64,000 nucleotides of DNA from Saprospiraceae bacterium (GTDB lineage: Bacteria > Bacteroidota > Bacteroidia > Chitinophagales > Saprospiraceae): positions 1 through 64,000 of the forward strand of contig JAHBTW010000007.1 of the NCBI GenBank assembly GCA_019638385.1. The letters run 5' to 3'. The notes under the pieces are model-generated. The model did no database searches. It saw only the letters and a list, made by a program, of their open reading frames with translations, and had not been told where the DNA came from. A program made the translations under genes and the position numbers. Of the stretch, positions 1-7,815 are shown piece by piece. The number at the start of each line of letters is the position of its first letter. Within the stretch, counting starts at the first letter, position 1.

Positions 1-3000
1 TGTCCGGAGCCTGCGTATCCGTTACGGTAACGGTAAAGGAACAGGTAGCATCCGGTGATACGCCGTTAGAGGCAGTTACATCTACAGTCGTTGTACCAAT
101 GGGGAAAACATAGGGTGAAGTAATAACGGTTGCCCCGATTCGGAAAGTCAGCGTCGGCGCCGGACAACCCACTGCCGTAGCGCTGAAAGCCTCGCTGGAT
201 GTGCAAAGCCCCGGGTCGGTACCCGTTGTGATATTGGTCTGACAAACCGTGATGGTCGGCGCGATATTGAGCATTGTGACCGTAGGATTGGCAGTACCTG
301 CCACACCGGGATCATCCGTCAGCACATTCGCGAAATTGCTGCCCATGACCGTACCTTGATTGCTCACTGTGCAGACGCCCAATGGGAACGGATCGTCAAT
401 AGTGACCCGGAAAACGATGGTCATGGTCTGGCCGGCAGGCAAGGGAAAGCCCGGCACGCCGCCAACGGAGACGGTTTCGCCGGAGAAGGCCATCATGGCG
501 GAGGTCGTAGGTTCATCGTCAGGTTCGGCCTCTGTATGGGCCGCTTCCTCAACGGCTTCCGGGGCAGTTTCTACTACTGGTGCTGTTTCATTTGCGGCAA
601 GCGCTGCAAGCAGTTCTTCTTCCGTGAGGGCGAAAGCGTGGGTAGGGGTATTGCAGGTTCCTCCGAAAGTAATTACGGCTGGGGTCTGCGCAAAGGAAAT
701 AACTGTTCCTCCTGCATTGGTGTTGCCATTACCTGTCCAGTTGGCCGTCACATCGGGTCCGCTTCCCTGCAGGTTCAAAAATGCCGAGCCATTGATGATC
801 CTGGCGCGAAATGCCCGGGAGCCAGCCGTTACCACATCATTGCTTGTAATAAAACTGCAATTGGTATTGGTTTCTGTTCCGCCAGAACTTGTGCCGGTAC
901 GGGTTTCTATCCCTTCCGGAATGCCGGCGCCATTGGTAAGATTGTTGTTGTTTACAATAAAATCAAGCCGGCTGCTGGCATTGGTTCCGATTCTGGATAT
1001 CCCGACGATACCCTCCTGAGCATTGATGGAAGTGATGTTGGGATTGTCTTTAATTTCTAATTTTGCCACGCTATTCTGTTCGTGCAGCATCCGCGTATTG
1101 GCAAAGATCGTTGCGGACGAATGGCCGAATTCAATGCTGGCGTTGTTATTAACCCGTCCATGCAGGGTGGAGGTGTTGAAGGTAGAAGCCAATACCGCAG
1201 GTTCAAGGCCTGCTTCAATCGCCGTATTGTTGGTAATGTTGAAGTTTATGGTAGCCGTGCCAACAGATGCCGCTTCAATACCCGCCATCGGGTTGCCGAA
1301 ACGTTGAATGCTGCTGTTCGATACATTAAAATTAAAGGTAGAACTGCCTTCTGCGACGCACTGAATACCCTTTGAGCCTGCACGGTGAAAACTACTGTTG
1401 GTAATATTTAGCGTAGCCGTTGCAGCGTTCAGGGTACGCATCTCAAAGCAATCAAACCTTGCAATGTTATACACCGTATTAGAGAAATTGCAATTATTGA
1501 TGGTTAAGTTCAGTGATCCCGTGCCTGTGCGAATGTGCATATTCCGGACGCCTGAATTGGAAAACGTACAGCCTGTAAAGCTGCAGGTTCCGGTCAGGTC
1601 AATAAACTTGGCGGCAGCTTCATCAGTCGCATCAAGACTTCCCGCGCCGGTTACGGTACAGTTGGTCATGGTAAGATTCGTGACGTTATTGCCGTTAATT
1701 CCGTGTTCTTCTGTGGTGGTAATGTCCACATTATTGAAAAGGTTGGTGCCGGTTACTGCGTTCATGTGAATTGCGGCATAGCAGGATGTATTCTGGTCTT
1801 CATCGCAAATGCCATCAAAACCGGCATCTTGGGTATTGGCATTGTTCATCGTCAGGTTGCGGAGTGTGACGTTCGATACGGTGATTAGCTCAATGCCGCG
1901 TTGGCCTATGTTGCTAAAGGTTCCTCCTGAACCATCCATCGTGCCGCTGCCGGTAATTTCAAACGAGCCGGTCGTGTTTTGGATGCGAATCCCGTGCGAA
2001 CCATTGGAGGCAGAAATGGATTTGAAAACGGCATTCAGCGCAGTGTTCGTTAATTGAACAGCAATACCGCCGGTATTATTGACAGAAACATCTCTTATAA
2101 AAGCCGTGCTGGAACTGGCAGAAAGCAGTGCAGTGCCACTGGTATTAACAATATCTACCCCCATTACCCTGTTTTGGGACGGCATGCTAATCGTTTTGTC
2201 TGCCTGGTTAATAACGGGGTTGGTTCCACCAACCGACGGAATGGTAGCCGGCGAAATGGGTGGGAACACAGAAAACGTTACCCCGGCAAGGGCCGCCAGT
2301 GTACCTTGGGCGCCCTGGCCAATGAGCTTTTGCTGGCCCAATAAAGGCGTATTCCCTGTGTTGTTATATGTGCCGGAATACACAAAGATATTGTCTCCGG
2401 TACCATCTAAGGAAGTGGCATTAAATGTATTGATGCTATTCCAGGGCGCACTGAGGCGGCCGTCGCCTCCTGGGGGCGCACTGTCGTCAATGAACCAGAT
2501 CATCCCCGTCACGGTCACGGTCACCGTACCGGTACTGTTGAATGTGCCGTCGTTCACCGTATAGGTAAAGGTGGTCGGACCTTCAAAGCCCGGCGCCGGG
2601 TTAAAGGTGAAACTGCCGTCTGCATTGAACATGACATTTCCCTGCGTGCCGGCGGTATTGATCCCGGTCACGGTGAGCACATCCCCGTCTAAATTCACGT
2701 CATTCACGGTCAAACCGGAAGCGGCGGGCACCGAAATGGATACGTTGCCGACGGTGCTGTAAGCGTCATTGACGGCAACCACAGAGGTTTTGACAGAGCC
2801 TGAGACCAGCGTTGTATTCGGGTCAACGGTATCTGTGAATTTGGTGCCGGTTGCATCCATAGCCCCGGCAGCGTTGGTAATGACGACCGTATATTCAAGC
2901 ACATCCCCCGGACTTGGGCCTGTCGGGCCTGTGTCAGTGCCAACCTGCATGAACGTCTTGGTGGCCGTGATGGACGGCGCCGCCGGCATCCAAAATGGCG

Positions 3001-3187
3001 CCGGTGAAGGAGCCGGCGTTTCTGCCGGCAGTCCGAACATCAGCACATTGCCTGCTCGCGGTGCGGGCATCTCAATACAATCCGCTTCTGCCAATTGGAT
3101 TTGATGTGCAGGGGCTTGCGGAACGGGCGTATTTTCAACGTTTATTTGAAAAAAACTACCCAGAAGAAAGTAGAAGAACAAGCTCAT
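1..3187 (-). CDS. Large beta-helix / HYR-domain surface protein, 5' part only
   Basis: An ATG at 3187 opens a minus-strand frame that has no stop down to the left edge, giving at least 1062 residues with the C-terminus missing. A short hydrophobic leader (MSLFFYFLLGSFF) is followed by a DUF11-like segment (about 72-125), a cadherin/Ig-like module beginning VNDAYSTVGN and ending TYTVNDG (about 130-215), a long Asn/Thr/Ser-rich stretch with the look of a right-handed parallel beta-helix (about 232-830), a Glu/Ala-rich acidic linker (about 849-892), a second DUF11-like module and a HYR-like module with the usual 'VTDTQAP' ending. The build is that of an extracellular Bacteroidota adhesin or surface protein; a T9SS signal would be expected beyond the edge but cannot be seen. 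The upstream 303 bases separate it from a divergent operon. Exact function is unknown. Confidence 0.75.
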   Translation of the reverse strand, partial: MSLFFYFLLGSFFQINVENTPVPQAPAHQIQLAEADCIEMPAPRAGNVLMFGLPAETPAPSPAPFWMPAAPSITATKTFMQVGTDTGPTGPSPGDVLEYTVVITNAAGAMDATGTKFTDTVDPNTTLVSGSVKTSVVAVNDAYSTVGNVSISVPAASGLTVNDVNLDGDVLTVTGINTAGTQGNVMFNADGSFTFNPAPGFEGPTTFTYTVNDGTFNSTGTVTVTVTGMIWFIDDSAPPGGDGRLSAPWNSINTFNATSLDGTGDNIFVYSGTYNNTGNTPLLGQQKLIGQGAQGTLAALAGVTFSVFPPISPATIPSVGGTNPVINQADKTISMPSQNRVMGVDIVNTSGTALLSASSSTAFIRDVSVNNTGGIAVQLTNTALNAVFKSISASNGSHGIRIQNTTGSFEITGSGTMDGSGGTFSNIGQRGIELITVSNVTLRNLTMNNANTQDAGFDGICDEDQNTSCYAAIHMNAVTGTNLFNNVDITTTEEHGINGNNVTNLTMTNCTVTGAGSLDATDEAAAKFIDLTGTCSFTGCTFSNSGVRNMHIRTGTGSLNLTINNCNFSNTVYNIARFDCFEMRTLNAATATLNITNSSFHRAGSKGIQCVAEGSSTFNFNVSNSSIQRFGNPMAGIEAASVGTATINFNITNNTAIEAGLEPAVLASTFNTSTLHGRVNNNASIEFGHSSATIFANTRMLHEQNSVAKLEIKDNPNITSINAQEGIVGISRIGTNASSRLDFIVNNNNLTNGAGIPEGIETRTGTSSGGTETNTNCSFITSNDVVTAGSRAFRARIINGSAFLNLQGSGPDVTANWTGNGNTNAGGTVISFAQTPAVITFGGTCNTPTHAFALTEEELLAALAANETAPVVETAPEAVEEAAHTEAEPDDEPTTSAMMAFSGETVSVGGVPGFPLPAGQTMTIVFRVTIDDPFPLGVCTVSNQGTVMGSNFANVLTDDPGVAGTANPTVTMLNIAPTITVCQTNITTGTDPGLCTSSEAFSATAVGCPAPTLTFRIGATVITSPYVFPIGTTTVDVTASNGVSPDATCSFTVTVTDTQAPD

Positions 3188-3490
3188 AGAGATATGATTT
3201 TTAAGTGTGTACGTTTTTTTTCAACTTGACCTAACCCCGCCTTTGGAAATTGGAAGTTTGACAACTCGCCGGATTAAAAAGAATTTCAAATCTGAAATAT
3301 CCGAAAGTACCGAAAAGTGTTATTAAAGGAAAGATAAAAATTCCGACAAATTTAAGCGTTTATTATTATATGTTTTTTTTCTTTTCATATTTCACGAAAA
3401 GATTTTACTTTTGCTCATCATTTGGCGCTGCTTTTTCCTGCCCAAACAGTTTTTCAGATACACACATTTCCTGAACACCGCAACCGCATC
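3188..3490. other. Divergent intergenic region
   Basis: AT-rich spacer between the minus-strand beta-helix gene and the plus-strand collar operon. It carries a good plus-strand -7 box at 3406-3413. On the minus strand TACTTTCG at 3309-3302 is one base away from the TAnnTTTG consensus and could serve the beta-helix gene. No RNA gene or convincing small ORF was seen. Confidence 0.6.
3406..3413 (+). promoter_or_regulatory. Bacteroidota -7 box (TACTTTTG) before collar operon
   Basis: TACTTTTG matches TAnnTTTG exactly and lies 77 bases before the ATG at 3491. No convincing TTTG -33 element is present at the usual spacing, so the call rests on the -7 box and its position in AT-rich DNA. Confidence 0.45.
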
Positions 3491-4150
3491 ATGGAAAGAA
3501 GGACATTCATCTACAATTCCGCTTTCGGCATCATGGGCACGAGTCACATCCTGCAGTCCGCGCTAAAAGCAAAAATCCATCCATCAGATAACCTTTTCTC
3601 TACTTTTTTAGAGGCCCTCGGTGCGCGCAGGCAGCATTTCCTTGCCGTCGAGCAAGCATTAGATGACTGCGGTTCGTCTGCTGCCCTGCAATGGTTAAAT
3701 TTGGGCTACGAGCAGTCAAGTCTGTCACCCTTTTGGTTGATCGGGCGGGATACAGCTTTTCTTCCACTACAATTGCGCCCGGAGGGGCAAGAACTTTTGG
3801 ATACGAATCTATTGGTGTTTTGCCGGGCGCCTAACGGGCAATGGCGGCAAACGGGTACCTTATCCGGGTTCTACCTCGAAGCCATGAACAAGGCACTGCC
3901 GGAGCTGGCATCCCGAAATATGGATGCTGCTGATTATCGCCGCTTGCTACTCCCTTCCAACGGCAATGGCAAGCCCTGCTCCGGAGGATGGATGTACGAT
4001 ACCGAGGCGGGTTCATTTCAACTTTCGGTGCGCATGGCCGCCGGAGAAACGACGATAGAGGCTTTGGTAAAAGAAGGACGGACGCCGATCTGGCAGTTGG
4101 AGTTCGTTTCCGGAAGTCTCCTGCGTTGTGCTGCTGCGCGCCACATCTGA
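3491..4150 (+). CDS. Hypothetical protein with Tat-like leader, first gene of collar operon
   Basis: A 219-residue protein that I do not recognise. The ATG at 3491 is chosen because the protein then begins MERRTFIYNSAFGI, which resembles twin-arginine leaders of Bacteroidota (R-R-x-F followed by a mildly hydrophobic stretch); the frame is open further upstream but without a better start. The leader's hydrophobic core is weak, so export is uncertain. The rest is a mixed, soluble-looking sequence rich in Leu, Gly and Trp, with no transmembrane helix and no recognised catalytic motif. It lies 55 bases before three tandem tail-collar genes on the same strand and probably shares their transcript from the -7 box at 3406. 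Its link with collar proteins is the only clue to function; it might be a partner or accessory for their assembly or export. Confidence 0.65.
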   Translation: MERRTFIYNSAFGIMGTSHILQSALKAKIHPSDNLFSTFLEALGARRQHFLAVEQALDDCGSSAALQWLNLGYEQSSLSPFWLIGRDTAFLPLQLRPEGQELLDTNLLVFCRAPNGQWRQTGTLSGFYLEAMNKALPELASRNMDAADYRRLLLPSNGNGKPCSGGWMYDTEAGSFQLSVRMAAGETTIEALVKEGRTPIWQLEFVSGSLLRCAAARHI

Positions 4151-4205
4151 AGTACATTATATTTAGGGTTGTAATTATTGTTTCACCTTTTCAAAACACC
4201 TGAAT

Positions 4206-4706
4206 ATGGCAGAGCCTTTCTTATCCGAAATCCGGCTTTTTAGTTTCAGTTTTGCCCCACAGGGCTGGGCGCTTTGCAATGGACAATTGCTGCCGATCAA
4301 TCAAAATCAGGGACTGTTTTCTTTGCTGGGCACCACTTACGGCGGCGACGGCAGAGTGAATTTTGCATTGCCCGACCTCCGGGGCCGTACTCCGATTCAC
4401 GCAGGAGCCGGGCATACCCTCGGCGAGCGGGCCGGCGAACAGGCCCACACAGTGAGCATTGCAGAGCTGCCGCAGCATGTACATGTGGCAAAAGCTACTT
4501 CAACTGTTCAGGATTCCCTTTCGCCGGGCGGCAACTATCTTGCACTGACGGCGCCTTCCGAGTTTTATTCCGGCACGCTTAATGCGCCAATGCTGCCTCA
4601 GGCTATATCCAATGTCGGGGGCAGTCAGCCACACCTCAACATGCAGCCTTCGCTGGTCATTACTTTCGGCATTGCGCTTCAGGGGATATTCCCAAGTAGA
4701 AATTAA
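4206..4706 (+). CDS. Phage tail collar-domain protein, MdpB-like (paralog 1)
   Basis: A 166-residue protein of the tail-collar (PF07484) / 'microcystin-dependent protein' type. The N-terminal collar fold shows FSFAPQGWALCNGQLLPI and LGTTYGGDGRVNFALPDLRG, the two hallmark stretches, then a PIHAGAG segment. The C-terminus carries GGSQPHLNMQPSLVI and ends IALQGIFPSRN, as in the family. No signal peptide or T9SS signal is visible. In phages such domains occur in short tail fibres; stand-alone chromosomal copies like this are widespread in Bacteroidota and cyanobacteria and their role is poorly known. It is the first of three tandem paralogs, 13 bases ahead of the second. There are no phage structural genes nearby, so this is not a prophage remnant by context. 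Confidence 0.88.
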   Translation: MAEPFLSEIRLFSFSFAPQGWALCNGQLLPINQNQGLFSLLGTTYGGDGRVNFALPDLRGRTPIHAGAGHTLGERAGEQAHTVSIAELPQHVHVAKATSTVQDSLSPGGNYLALTAPSEFYSGTLNAPMLPQAISNVGGSQPHLNMQPSLVITFGIALQGIFPSRN

Positions 4707-4719
4707 AATTATTGCACCG

Positions 4720-5229
4720 ATGGCACAACCTTATGTAGGAGAAATCCGCATGTTCGCGGGCAATTTCCCGCCTGCCGGATGGATGTTTTGCGATGGGCAA
4801 CTCCTTCCCATCTCCGAAAATGAGACTTTGTTTAACCTGATCGGCACTACTTACGGCGGCGACGGGCAATCTACGTTTGCACTGCCCAACATGCAAGGAC
4901 GCATTCCGATCCACCAGGGCAACGGCTTTGTGTTGGCAGAAACAATTGGCGTTGAAAGTGTTACGCTTACGACTAATCAAATACCGTCGCATACGCATGC
5001 CGTTATGGCCTCCGACTCCAACGGCAGTACTACCAACCCGTCCGGGGCCGTACTTGCCCGAAATGCTTCGGCAGATGGTTATACCAGCGATACCTCCGGC
5101 GGGCTTGCGGCACTCAATGCCGGTATGATTACGCCAACAGGCGGTTCGCAGCCGCACGACAACATGGCGCCGTTCCTGTGCATCAATTTTATTATTTCGC
5201 TCTTCGGCATTTTCCCTACGCAGACCTGA
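4720..5229 (+). CDS. Phage tail collar-domain protein, MdpB-like (paralog 2)
   Basis: A 169-residue collar protein. The ATG at 4720 is preferred because the product then starts MAQPYVGEIRMFAG, aligning with the starts of paralogs 1 and 3; upstream in-frame codons only read through the end of the preceding gene. It has the collar signature (FPPAGWMFCDGQLLPI, IGTTYGGDGQSTFALPNMQG, PIHQGNG), a variable middle with Thr/Ser/Asn-rich sequence, and the terminal pattern GGSQPHDNMAPFL followed by FGIFPTQT. The three paralogs agree at both ends and differ mainly in the central segment after the TIPSHTH-type stretch. That fits a conserved scaffold with a variable exposed region. No export signal is seen. 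Confidence 0.88.
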   Translation: MAQPYVGEIRMFAGNFPPAGWMFCDGQLLPISENETLFNLIGTTYGGDGQSTFALPNMQGRIPIHQGNGFVLAETIGVESVTLTTNQIPSHTHAVMASDSNGSTTNPSGAVLARNASADGYTSDTSGGLAALNAGMITPTGGSQPHDNMAPFLCINFIISLFGIFPTQT

Positions 5230-5285
5230 TCATTCCGGATGCTTCGTACCGCTTCTTTTTTTACCACCTGATAAATCAAATCATC

Positions 5286-5801
5286 ATGGCAGATCCTTTC
5301 GTAGCTGAAATAAGAATATTTCCATTCAATTTTGCTCCCACCGGCTGGGCTTTGTGCAACGGTCAGTTGCTGCCTTTGTCTCAAAATACGGCCTTGTTTT
5401 CTTTGTTAGGCACTACTTACGGAGGCAACGGCAAGAGCAACTTTGCACTACCCGATTTGCAGGGGCGCTCGCCAATGCACCCAGGCCAGGGTCCGGGGCT
5501 AAGCCTTCGCGATCTCGGAGAAACCGGCGGTTCGGAAACCGTTACCTTGCTATCGAGTGAAATTCCCGCTCATGCGCACACCTTCAACGGCGTCAACGAC
5601 AGCGGCCTTCAATCTACGCCGGGAGGGGCAGTAACGGCCCGCGCAAATATTTACAAAACAGCGCCGGCGCCGAACTTAGTGGATATGTCTGTAAATATGA
5701 TTGCTCCGACAGGCGGCAATCAGCCACACAACAACTTACAGCCTTATCTCACATTAAATTTCTGCATTGCGCTACAAGGCGTGTACCCGCCCAGAGGTTA
5801 A
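5286..5801 (+). CDS. Phage tail collar-domain protein, MdpB-like (paralog 3)
   Basis: A 171-residue collar protein. The ATG at 5286 gives MADPFVAEIRIFPFNFAPTG, in register with the other two copies. Collar hallmarks are APTGWALCNGQLLPL and LGTTYGGNGKSNFALPDLQG; the C-terminus has GGNQPHNNLQPYL and ends LQGVYPPRG. It lies 56 bases after paralog 2, and its stop is immediately followed by the start region of a GNAT acetyltransferase. The middle (about residues 100-140) again differs from the other two copies. Like them it lacks a signal peptide. Assignment to the family is firm; function is not known. Confidence 0.88.
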   Translation: MADPFVAEIRIFPFNFAPTGWALCNGQLLPLSQNTALFSLLGTTYGGNGKSNFALPDLQGRSPMHPGQGPGLSLRDLGETGGSETVTLLSSEIPAHAHTFNGVNDSGLQSTPGGAVTARANIYKTAPAPNLVDMSVNMIAPTGGNQPHNNLQPYLTLNFCIALQGVYPPRG

Positions 5802-5802
5802 T

Positions 5803-6294
5803 TTGATCGTTTTGAAAGATATAATACTACGACCGGCAGCGCCTGAAGACCGGGCGCTGCTGTCGCTTATTTACGGGAGTACCCGCGAGGAGGAACTGCG
5901 ACAAGTCCCGGAATGGACCGAGGCGCAAAAACAGGCTTTCATCGCGCATCAATTTCACGCGCAGGATGAGTATTACAAACAGGTTTATCCCGATGCAGCG
6001 TATTCAATTATCCTGTTGGAGGGGCAGCCTGTAGGGCGACTCTATGTGGAGCGCCATTTGATTGAGGGTACCATCCGCATCATTGACATTGCGCTGCTGC
6101 CCGGTTTCCGCAACCGGGGTATCGGCGAAAGCCTCCTGCTCCAATTGCAGGAAGAAGCCCGGAGAACCGGTAAAACGCTCAGCATCCATGTGGAAAAATT
6201 CAACCGGGCTTTGAGTTTTTACAAACGTTTAGGCTTTAACACCATCCATGAAACGCACGGCGTATATTGGCTGATGGAGTGGAACGCGCGTTAG
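5803..6294 (+). CDS. GNAT family N-acetyltransferase
   Basis: About 163 residues. No ATG precedes the conserved part; the likely start is TTG at 5803 (or TTG at 5812), directly behind the TAA of collar paralog 3, which implies translational coupling. The sequence opens ILRPAAPEDRALLSLIY, typical of the first strand and helix of GNAT enzymes, has IDIALLPGFRNRGIGESLL with the acetyl-CoA pyrophosphate loop (RNRGIG), and ends with FNRALSFYKRLGF, the usual motif of the last strand-helix. Substrate cannot be read from sequence. Its place between collar genes and a DUF6916-like gene suggests it acts on a product of the same operon, for example by protein acetylation, but that is inference. Alternative: a small-molecule detoxifying acetyltransferase. 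Confidence 0.85.
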   Translation: MIVLKDIILRPAAPEDRALLSLIYGSTREEELRQVPEWTEAQKQAFIAHQFHAQDEYYKQVYPDAAYSIILLEGQPVGRLYVERHLIEGTIRIIDIALLPGFRNRGIGESLLLQLQEEARRTGKTLSIHVEKFNRALSFYKRLGFNTIHETHGVYWLMEWNAR

Positions 6295-6321
6295 AAGAGG
6301 AAAAGAAAAGCTTAGCATAAC

Positions 6322-6624
6322 ATGACAGACTTATCAACGCTTACGGCCGGCGATTTTGAGCCCTGGCTACATCAAACACTCTCTATCCGATTCACGCCGG
6401 ATGTAACGCTTGAGGCCGAGCTGATCGAAGTCAGGCGTTTCAATGATCGGTCTGATGTACCTCGCCAACCTTTTTCTTTTGTATTGAGAACGGCACAAAA
6501 AAATGAGTACTACCCGCAGGCCACTTTTCTGGTCGTACACCCGGAAAAGGGCGAACTACCGGTTTTTCTGGTGCCGCTCGGCCCCGATGAGCATGGGATG
6601 CGTTATGAAGCGATCTTCCAGTGA
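6322..6624 (+). CDS. DUF6916-like small protein
   Basis: A 100-residue acidic protein beginning MTDLSTLTAGDFEPWLHQTLSI and containing FSFVLRT and EYYPQATFLVVHPEKG. The pattern fits the small DUF6916-type proteins that I associate with collar (MdpB-like) genes, but this is from memory and no profile was run. It is predicted to be a single beta-rich domain, without signal peptide or membrane segment. The stop TGA at 6622-6624 overlaps the GTG start of the next gene by four bases (GTGA), so the two are translationally coupled. Function is unknown; the size and consistent neighbourhood would suit a chaperone or structural partner of the collar proteins. Confidence 0.65.
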   Translation: MTDLSTLTAGDFEPWLHQTLSIRFTPDVTLEAELIEVRRFNDRSDVPRQPFSFVLRTAQKNEYYPQATFLVVHPEKGELPVFLVPLGPDEHGMRYEAIFQ

Positions 6625-7658
6625 CCCGGAGAGGAGAACAGACAGGCGGTCATAGCGCCCGGCAGATACAACTCATCAACACCTTGCTGGAGGAAGAAGC
6701 CCCGCTGCCACTCAAACAGGCAACGGATCAGCTTTTCACCTTGTTGGCAGCGTACGCAGGACTTGAAGAGCCTGTTCATCGCGACAATTTGAAACTCCCG
6801 ACCGGTACGGCCATCGGCCCTTATTGGGCGGCTATGTGTCTTAAGGATTTTCTGCGCACACAGCGATTTATGAGCGGCATCTATCGGGCCGTTTCAGATG
6901 CCCGGAAAAAAAATCCCGGCGAACAAATACATATTCTATACGCCGGGACCGGGCCTTTTGCCACATTGGTATTGCCCATCATGGCCCGTTTTTCAGCTAA
7001 AGAAATCGCCGTCACGTTGCTCGACGTCCACGCGGCCAACTTGGTCATGTTGGAAAAGGTATTGGACGCATTGGGGTTTCAAGACCGGGTAAAAGCGTTC
7101 ATCCAGGCAGATGCCGCAACGTATCAACTCACAGATTCGAGCAAAGTACACATTGCGATTGCTGAAACCATGCAACACGCTTTGGAACGCGAACCGCAGG
7201 CAGCCATTAGCCTCAACCTCGCCCCGCAGTTGGCCGCCGATACTGTTTGGATACCACAGAACATTCGGATCAAGGCGGCGCTGATGAACATGCAAAAAGA
7301 CCGTGACCGGCAGTTCGGTCTGCTGCCGGAGGGCGAAACAAGCTACCGGATATTGGGCCGGGTATTGGACCTCAATGCGCATACTGCCCGGGAGATGGCT
7401 GTCCGTATTGCCGAAAATCATCCCGCATTGGAGGAATGCAGACTGGATATACCGGCCGAACAGGCAAAAACCTTCCCCTGGCTGGCGCTTTTCACCCACA
7501 TACAGATATATGGCTCTTATGCCCTCCATGCATGGGATAGTGCGCTTTGTGCGCCCCGGTTGTTGGCCCATTTCCCCGATTTGCCGTCATTGCCGCAACA
7601 AGTGAATTTTACCTATCGGATGGGCGTTACGCCCGGTTTTGACTTCTCACTCCATTAA
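6621..7658 (+). CDS. SAM-dependent methyltransferase-like protein
   Basis: A 345-residue cytosolic protein starting at GTG 6621 in the overlapping GTGA. The central part has a class I methyltransferase-like Rossmann pattern: ILYAGTGPFATLVLP (glycine loop for SAM, about residues 104-118), then VTLLDVHAANLVML with an acidic residue ending strand 2, then FIQADAATYQ (adenine-binding type acidic loop) and IAIAETMQHALEREPQ after strand 4. The N-terminal 90 residues are helical and the C-terminal third is probably beta-rich, reminiscent in layout of protein-arginine methyltransferases, though I cannot prove that relation. As last gene of the collar operon it may modify the collar proteins. No membrane segment or export signal. 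Substrate unknown. Confidence 0.65.
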   Translation: MTRRGEQTGGHSARQIQLINTLLEEEAPLPLKQATDQLFTLLAAYAGLEEPVHRDNLKLPTGTAIGPYWAAMCLKDFLRTQRFMSGIYRAVSDARKKNPGEQIHILYAGTGPFATLVLPIMARFSAKEIAVTLLDVHAANLVMLEKVLDALGFQDRVKAFIQADAATYQLTDSSKVHIAIAETMQHALEREPQAAISLNLAPQLAADTVWIPQNIRIKAALMNMQKDRDRQFGLLPEGETSYRILGRVLDLNAHTAREMAVRIAENHPALEECRLDIPAEQAKTFPWLALFTHIQIYGSYALHAWDSALCAPRLLAHFPDLPSLPQQVNFTYRMGVTPGFDFSLH

Positions 7659-7768
7659 TTTTAACATTCACAAAAACGGGTATCAGGTTAACACAGAAAA
7701 AGACCGTCTCTTCAGGACGACATTCCGGGCGATTTCTAAGCAGAGGCCCCAAAAATGAGCGGAAGGCG

Positions 7769-7776
7769 TATATTTG
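7769..7776 (+). promoter_or_regulatory. -7 box (TATATTTG) before giant SprB-repeat gene
   Basis: TATATTTG matches TAnnTTTG exactly and lies 40 bases before the ATG at 7816, which would leave a leader of roughly 30 bases. No clear -33 TTTG is seen at normal spacing. Confidence 0.5.
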
Positions 7777-7815
7777 AGGCTTTTTAAGATATGTCCACAC
7801 AAACTCATAAACCGA

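Noticed and set aside
356..3189. Several plus-strand open frames of 60-230 codons opposite the left-edge gene
   Set aside because: They overlap one another in two frames, have no start context or recognisable sequence, and lie opposite a continuous minus-strand frame with clear domains.
4206..5801. Prophage tail region
   Set aside because: No capsid, terminase, integrase, holin or baseplate genes occur nearby; the neighbours are enzymes and adhesins.
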